Source: Glomus cerebriforme (lineage: Eukaryota; Glomeromycota; Glomeromycetes; Glomerales; Glomeraceae). Taken from it: a stretch of DNA of 64,000 bases. This document shows positions 57,601-64,000 of the stretch, piece after piece. The DNA lies in contig QKYT01000044.1 of NCBI GenBank assembly GCA_003550305.1, positions 254,639 through 318,638 of the forward strand. The letters run 5' to 3'. The first letter of the stretch is position 1. Each line of letters opens with the position of its first letter. The notes beneath the pieces are model-generated. The model saw nothing but the letters and a program-made list of their open reading frames with translations, was not told where the DNA came from and ran no database searches. A program made the translations under genes and the position numbers.

Positions 57601-58944
57601 TGACTTTCTAATTAAAGTAATAAAAATATATCATTAAACTATTCTAATCTGCATTAAAGTATTTGATGCTTGAATAGAATAAATTGAATAAAAACCTGAT
57701 TTTTTTTAGCCTTAAAAAGAGTTTTTTAAAAGAAAATAGAATGTTGTACGCTTTTAAATTTTTTAAGCTTAAATTTTTTTTTTATTTTAAAACAATGAAA
57801 ATTAGAGTAAAAAAAATTGTGATACCTTAAAACTACTAAATATATGTATATGTATATATATATTTATATTCATTGGTAAATTCCCCGAAATTAATGTATA
57901 AATTTCTTTAAATTCTCTGTATAAAATAGGAAAGAAGGTCTTAAGGAATCTTGAATTTTTTTAAAGTTCAATTTAAAGTTCATAATTAAAAAAATGTTAC
58001 ATTAAATTATTCTTAAACAAGAAGAATAATCCTGTTACATTTTGAGGGGTTTAGAAAAATTTATACATGTGCTGTATCAAGATTGTTTTGTCTAAAATTA
58101 GTATTCGGATTTTCTTAATGTTATTATATATTTATGTTAAATATATAACGCGTTAACTTACTTGAACGGTAAAGTTCGGGATCGTGTGGTATTATTCCTA
58201 ATGAATTTTTTTGTAATGCGCAGTAACTTTAAATTTAAATTTGGAATTTTTTTTTTTTTAATGAAATTAATACTTAATTAATTTAAGGAGTTGTCCGTTC
58301 AAAATTAGAAGATTCGATTCTCATTTTTGGTAAATTACCTTATCATATGACGTTCGAATTTTAAAAAATGTATATGTATAATATAAATATTGTAAAAAAA
58401 ATAAAACTCGTGATATGGCGTGTGATTTATTATGGAAACTTTCGTACCTCATGAAAATTTTTCGAATATTCCTTGGATTTCAAACAATGGACACTATTTA
58501 ATCGAATTAGCCCATTAAGACTAGGATGACCTTCTAACACAAGTTTTCCCCTGAAACAGACGATGACACATACTGAATCTATAGGAACAAAGACTCAAAA
58601 ATACTCAAAGTAGTCGTATTTAATTGATTTTAGTTTTAACCCAATTTTTTGCAATCCCTAATTTAGAGCGTATCTTATATATATATATATATATTTTTGC
58701 CAAAAATGAATGTTATTCAAGGATCCCATGATCGCAAAAGTTTTACCTGCGTTTTTTCCGTTTTCAACAATGGACAAACAAGTTTTTGAACAGGGTTGTT
58801 AGCGTTCGTTTAAGTAATAAATCATTTATTCTTCTAATTTGATTTTCAATTTTTTTGTGAGGCAATGTTTAAAGTTTAATGGTTACTTTCATTAATTGAG
58901 AATTATTTCTAACATCCTATTTTTTTTTTTTTTTTGTATAATAG

Positions 58945-59264
58945 TTGAGCGAATTTCTATTGCTACAACATTCTTTCTATTTTTTCTATTGCAAAAAAAC
59001 ACCTTTTATATTGATTAAACGGGTAGTACAAAATACAAATTCTTTACGATCAACGAATTTCGTTTCCAATTCCATCGATTTCTTGGTCCTTTGGATAATT
59101 GCCACGTTTCTGTTATGCTGTACGTTAGAACATATCATTTCCTAATGCTCTTTTCTTTTTTTAGACGCGATCTAGATCAGTTAATTAATTATGAACGACA
59201 TAATTTGTCTAAACAAATAAGTGGTGATGCTGAAAGATTTCATAAAATTTTCAATAATTTTTAA
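58945..59264 (+). pseudogene. Possible broken coding fragment
   Basis: Two adjacent open segments follow a T-rich tract ending in ATAG (acceptor-like). The first has hydrophobic runs (FLLLQHSFYFFY, FLVLWIIATFLLCC) but no ATG at its start. The second (RDLDQLINYERHNLSKQISG, DAERFHKIFNNF) lies after a T-rich AG near 59164 and ends at a stop. A GTACGT donor at about 59120 could join the second to another frame that has an in-frame TAA upstream. No family is recognised; it may be a decayed gene or chance. Confidence 0.2.
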
Positions 59265-62200
59265 TACGTATTATTATTGTAATTGTAATTTATGTGGAAG
59301 CTTCCAATAATTTTTTATTGGAGTCTGCAGAAAATTAAAAAGGAAAGTCCAATTGATTCCAGATCAATGCAAGTTTGACTCGTGAATTTTTTTTTTTTTC
59401 GAAATATCAAAAATATTTAATTAACTATTAACGATCTTTATGTCTTACTTTTATACCAATTTAAAATTCTTTAATGTCATCTTTTGGATTTTTTTTTTGT
59501 ATTATTTTCTGATTTTAATGATTTTAATTACAGTAATATCATTTCGAAAGTAACCGAAAAAAATTTAATTTAATAAATTCTGAATTATATATTAAGATGT
59601 TTCATATTAATATAGTTTAATATTCAAATATCATTCATAAAACTTGCTGTTTCGTCAATAATTTTTAATCCTAACATAAGTTCTTTTAATATTTTACAAA
59701 TCGTTTAAGAAAAAAATATATAATTACGGTTTATGCGAGAAATTGTCACGTGATTTCATAATTTTTTACGTTCCAGGCGACATTTTAGCTTTACTTTGTA
59801 TCGAGTTTATTTATATATAAAAAGTATTTCATGCTTGAAAAAAATACTGTATTTGACACGAAATTTTATAAAATTTTTGTTTTTTTTTTGACCAATTTTT
59901 CATTTGTAAAATTTGTACTAATAAATTGTTTAAAATTTTTTATTATGTATTTTTAGATCCCGATTTTTAATTTTTTATGGTCAACTGATTCTTCATAAAT
60001 GCACCCTCTAGGCCGAGTCTAGGGGGCGTCGATGTAGACTACTTGTAGATTCGTGAGCCGAATCATGCATACATGACTCGTTTACATCACATATCAAAGA
60101 TATCTTTTATGCAAAAAGTACCGTTTATAGTTTGAGTATGAGAGGCGCAGTAAATTTATACTTGTTCGCTAACCTTGGCTGTATAGTATTGCCATTTGAC
60201 TTAATCGTCCTTGTTATCATCCCGACACGACACAAATCTCCTGAAGTTCAATCTGCCCTGTAAATAAAATTAATAAAATTCTTTTTATTCGAAACATGTA
60301 ACAATACGTTAATTAACGTTACATAATTTATGAGAAAAGTTCATGTACGGAAAATTAACAATTGAAATAATGGATGATTCGGAAAAAAAAATCTCATATT
60401 GGTTACTCGAGATTCTCAACTCAACTCATATCAATAATAAGTAACCGAGTTATAGTAATACAGTTAGGATCTTTACTTACATATCAAGAAAAAATTAATT
60501 GAAAAGGACGACATCCGTAAAATTCCTAAGAACAATATTATATACGGTCATTTCCGTTAGTTATTATTTTAAAGTAGGGCTTTCTTTTGTAGATTATTAA
60601 ACCTAATTAAGATGAAAACAATAGGATTTTTTTTTTCTTAAGATCGACTTTTTTAATATTATTGATTTATGCAAGGGCAATTAATTATTTACATTTGTCG
60701 TACCATGAAGATGGACGTAAATTTCGAAAATCATTTAAAAAAAAAAATACTTGTAAATTTTATTATACATATTTGATTACCTAAAAAAAAATAAAAAATA
60801 AAAAAAAGAACAATATGTAAACAACTCTTTTGGTGGCTTTAATAATTTATATCCAATCGGGATTTAAGTACAAGAACTTTTTGACAGGAATGAGTTTATA
60901 TGACGAAAAAAATAAACAGGTTTATTCAATAGAAGGCGTTCGGGGCAATGAAATTTTTATGAACTCAAAAAACCTTAAAAATTTTATAATGTTGTAATTT
61001 AAAAAAAGCAAACAATATTATATTATTCCGGAGAACAATTGTTGTGGCGTTATGTTACACGAATGAATTCATTAACACATACACGCCAAATGAACAATCT
61101 ATAAGAATATTGTTTGTTTTTTGATTTTCTGAACATTATTTCATTTCGCGTGAGTTTGAGGCTGAACTGAAAATCTCTTTGCCTCTCTTCTTCTTAATGT
61201 TTTCATAATGTGGTATAGTGGCTTTATTTTTTAAAGTTAGATTAAAAGAATGAAAAGAATGAACATTATATCAAATTTTTTTTTCTAAATAATGACAATC
61301 GATTTCTTACAATATATTAATTATTTATTTATTTTCTTTGCATTCTTTGGAATAGTCTTTGGATTCTTGATTTCTTTTTTGATAATTACCATTTGAAAAA
61401 AAAAGAAAAAAAGAAAAAAGTGGTTATTATTAAAAAAAAATTGAAAATAATGTTGGATTTTTTTATTATTGTTATTCTTAAATGGTTTGGAATGATTTTT
61501 AAAAAAAAAATCTTTTTCTTCAATTCGATTAAGATACCTTTTTCTTTCTTGTTATAAAATAATAGCGATTTAAAAGAAGCATTTTTTTTTTTTGGAAGAC
61601 TTTTCGTATATATATTTTTAAATCGTATAATTATTTTTTTTTTTTTATTTCCAAAAAGACTAAAGAAAAAAAAAAGCACTAAATTAGTTCGCATAACTAA
61701 TTTAAAGAACATTAATTAAACAATATGCCTTTTTTTTTTTTAAAAAAAAAAACACAATAAGAAATCAAATAAACATTATTTAACGGATATTAACAAAAAA
61801 TAACATTGGATGGTAACACGATGATTTTTTTTTATCCCGCCTTCGTGAAAGGATGGACCGATTTTATTATTATTGTTTCAATTCTTTCTTTTTTTTTTAA
61901 AAAAAAAAAATAATAGAAATACCTTTTACATATTATTCTTCTTAAGAATGACGTTATGTAATTATTAACTGATTTCCTTCGACATTACACAATGATAATA
62001 ATAACTATAGCTTTCGTCATAAACAAACTTAAAAATCATATCCGCGGTTTTTTATCAACATAAATCATCCTTTGGAAAAAATTCACACTGGATCATGACA
62101 TAATATTATGATTTGAATGTTGTGGTCTGTGCGCATTTAAAGGAATAAATCATAAGGCGCTTGTTTATGAATCCGGGAAACGAAAAAAAAAAAATAATAT

Positions 62201-64000
62201 TTAAGAATAATGTTTATCATTATATAATGTATGTCACATAATTTGTAAAATGATATTAAACTTTAAAAAAAAAATTTTAACGAAAAAAAAACTTTGATAA
62301 AAGTTTAAGCTTAAAATAAGTTTTTTTTTAATTTAAATATTTTTTTTTAAAGTTTAATTTAAACTTCATAAAGTTAAATTAACGGAAATTTTCGGAGTTT
62401 TTTTCTATAAATGTCTATATCACATGACTTGTGAATATTAAGTCCGAGAAAATTCTTGCCAAATTTGAGAGATTAAAAAGATAAAAAGTAATAAAAAAAA
62501 ACGTATTTGTAATCTAGTCTAGATCTACAATCTTTTCTTCAATAGATATTATCTTAAGACATTTGAATAATTAATAATGATTAAATGTGGGGAAAAATAA
62601 AAATCTGGAGCAAAAACTTAATAATTTATTCCTTACCTAATATAAAGAAAAAATCTTTCCCATAGAAGGTTTTTTTTTTAAAAAAAAAAAAACCACTCGA
62701 ATCTATACTCAAATCTATCCGAGAGAAATGTATCTCATGTGAAATAATTCATCACAAGAAAATCCTTTACCGTTTTATTAATCCCAGCATATAATCGTAA
62801 CATGGTCATAATTTCAAGTACATGTTTAAAGCCACACTTACATATATTCTCACACGTAATTATAAATCAAACAATCATTATATTAAAAAAAAAAATTAAA
62901 TTAAGCAATTCCAAAAATATAAACCATCATATGAATTCCAGAGTCGAATATTGAACTAACTAGTATGGTTTAGTTACGATTACACTGAATCACTGAGTCG
63001 GTACTGAGTCAAGGAGATGACGAAAATTGTTTATAATATTTTAATACAAGGGTTTAACAACATAAAGCCATTTATTTATTCATTCATATTATGTTGTTAA
63101 ATGTCGGGTTAATTTAAAAGTCAAAAATGATTAAGAAAACAATATTCTTTATCAAAGATATAATTCTTTTTTTTTTTTTTTTAATGGGGCGTGTGAATAA
63201 TTAATCTGTTAAATTTTAATTCATTTTAAATGAGAAAAATGTGACATTGAAAATCTTTTGTTTATTTTTTTTTTTTCATTCGAAAAGAAAAAAATTTTTT
63301 CTATTTCAAAAAAAAAAATATTTTTTTTTTCTAGTCAAACAATCGAGAAAAAAGAATTGACAGATAAAAACTTTAGATGAACAATTGAGGGGAAAATCAA
63401 ATATACTTCTTACATTATGTTGAGAATAATCGGAAATTAATCGGAAAAAAAAAAAATTTTTTTTTCTTTTATCGCTTCATTATTATAATAATACATGATT
63501 CTTTCTTTATATTATTCAATAAAAGATTTCATCCGATAATTAACGGGATACGCGAATTGATACGGTTGATACGGTTTATTAAAGAGAATAAATATATATG
63601 ACAAAGAATATAACACAATTAACGATAAGTAAAAATTATGATTAACAAATAATTATTCAAGTCAAGTTACAGTACATATCCTAGAAAAGGCAAAAGAAAA
63701 AACTGGGAAAATAACTGAATCATGTTATCAATTCAATTGGATTCTGATAATTTATATGGATGGTAACATTTTTATAAAAAAAAAAACCAATTACAAGATT
63801 AATAATATAATCGATAATCTATATCAAAAAGTAACGCGATTTTTAAAAAATTTCCTTTTTTGCGGTTTTTGCGGTAATCGAACAATACGAAAAATTTTAA
63901 TAAATATCCTAAAAATAATTTCTTTTTATTACATAATAACAATGGAATTATTTATCTAATAAATAAATATATATATATATATATATTCTTTTTAATATAT

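Larger units (their letters stand above)
53914..64000. other. AT-rich gene-poor stretch upstream of the HMG gene
   Basis: About 10 kb with no gene I can support. Open frames are poly(T)/poly(A) products. Noted inside: A36 preceded by T14 (54393-54442), ATTGGCGGGAAT (54634-54645), TTTGGCGC (57251-57258), (TA)n at 58676-58694, a possible broken coding fragment (58945-59264), a GC-richer structured patch (60001-60085), several TnAn palindromes near 61.7-62.7 kb, and (AT)n at 63967-63986. Confidence 0.6.

Noticed and set aside
61386..61712. 108-residue Phe/Lys-rich frame
   Set aside because: Composition of poly(T)/poly(A) sequence; no start context or domain.

Overview
The window is nuclear DNA of a fungus, very probably an early-diverging one of the Glomeromycotina (Rhizophagus-like) type. 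The sequence is extremely AT-rich. Its genes carry many short introns (about 60-100 nt, mostly GTAAGT...AG). It encodes a MATA-type HMG-box protein, an E2F with a pocket-protein-like motif and an NPL4 with a C-terminal NZF finger; budding yeast lacks the last two. The genus assignment is inference from these features.

Layout. (1) 1-43.3 kb is gene-dense. In order it holds: the 5' exon of a JmjN/KDM5-type demethylase (-); a Faf1-like ribosome-biogenesis factor (-); an orphan zinc-finger protein (+); a small orphan membrane protein followed by a broken alpha-SNAP (SEC17) copy across an assembly gap (+); TMEM14 (-) divergent from an intact 8-exon UBR1 (+); a BRCT-WGR-PARP protein (+); a transposon-rich island (19.4-24.0 kb); NPL4 (+) convergent with UNC50/GMH1 (-); SNU23/ZMAT2 (-) divergent from a 22-exon MED14 (+); MED14 convergent with MED8 (-); MED8 divergent from LTO1 (+); LTO1 convergent with ASF1 (-); ASF1 divergent from mitochondrial dihydroorotate dehydrogenase (+); and an E2F transcription factor (+). 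(2) 43.3-52.0 kb is nearly gene-free, with one tRNA-Val(CAC), many homopolymers and a degenerate tandem-repeat array ending at a 795-base gap. (3) 52.0-53.9 kb is a two-exon MATA-HMG-box gene (-). (4) 53.9-64.0 kb is again AT-rich sequence without a convincing gene.

Most gene models were rebuilt exon by exon. For UBR1, PARP, NPL4, UNC50, SNU23, MED14, MED8, LTO1, ASF1, DHODH, E2F, TMEM14, Faf1-like and HMG, the exon lengths sum to an exact open frame. Functional themes are chromatin and transcription (KDM5, PARP, ASF1, MED14, MED8, E2F, HMG), ubiquitin-dependent proteolysis (UBR1, NPL4) and RNA/ribosome assembly (Faf1-like, SNU23, LTO1). No operon-like or metabolic cluster is evident; the genes look like ordinary housekeeping neighbours.

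The points most worth a second look are: the nested transposon structure next to NPL4, in which a 5'-truncated LINE with a 17-bp target-site duplication sits inside an older inverted-repeat element; the NPL4 start codon that may stand alone in its own exon; the pocket-binding-like motif in E2F, with E2F-type sites in nearby promoters; a GC-AG intron in DHODH; and the isolation of the HMG-box gene in about 20 kb of non-coding AT-rich DNA beside a tandem-repeat array.
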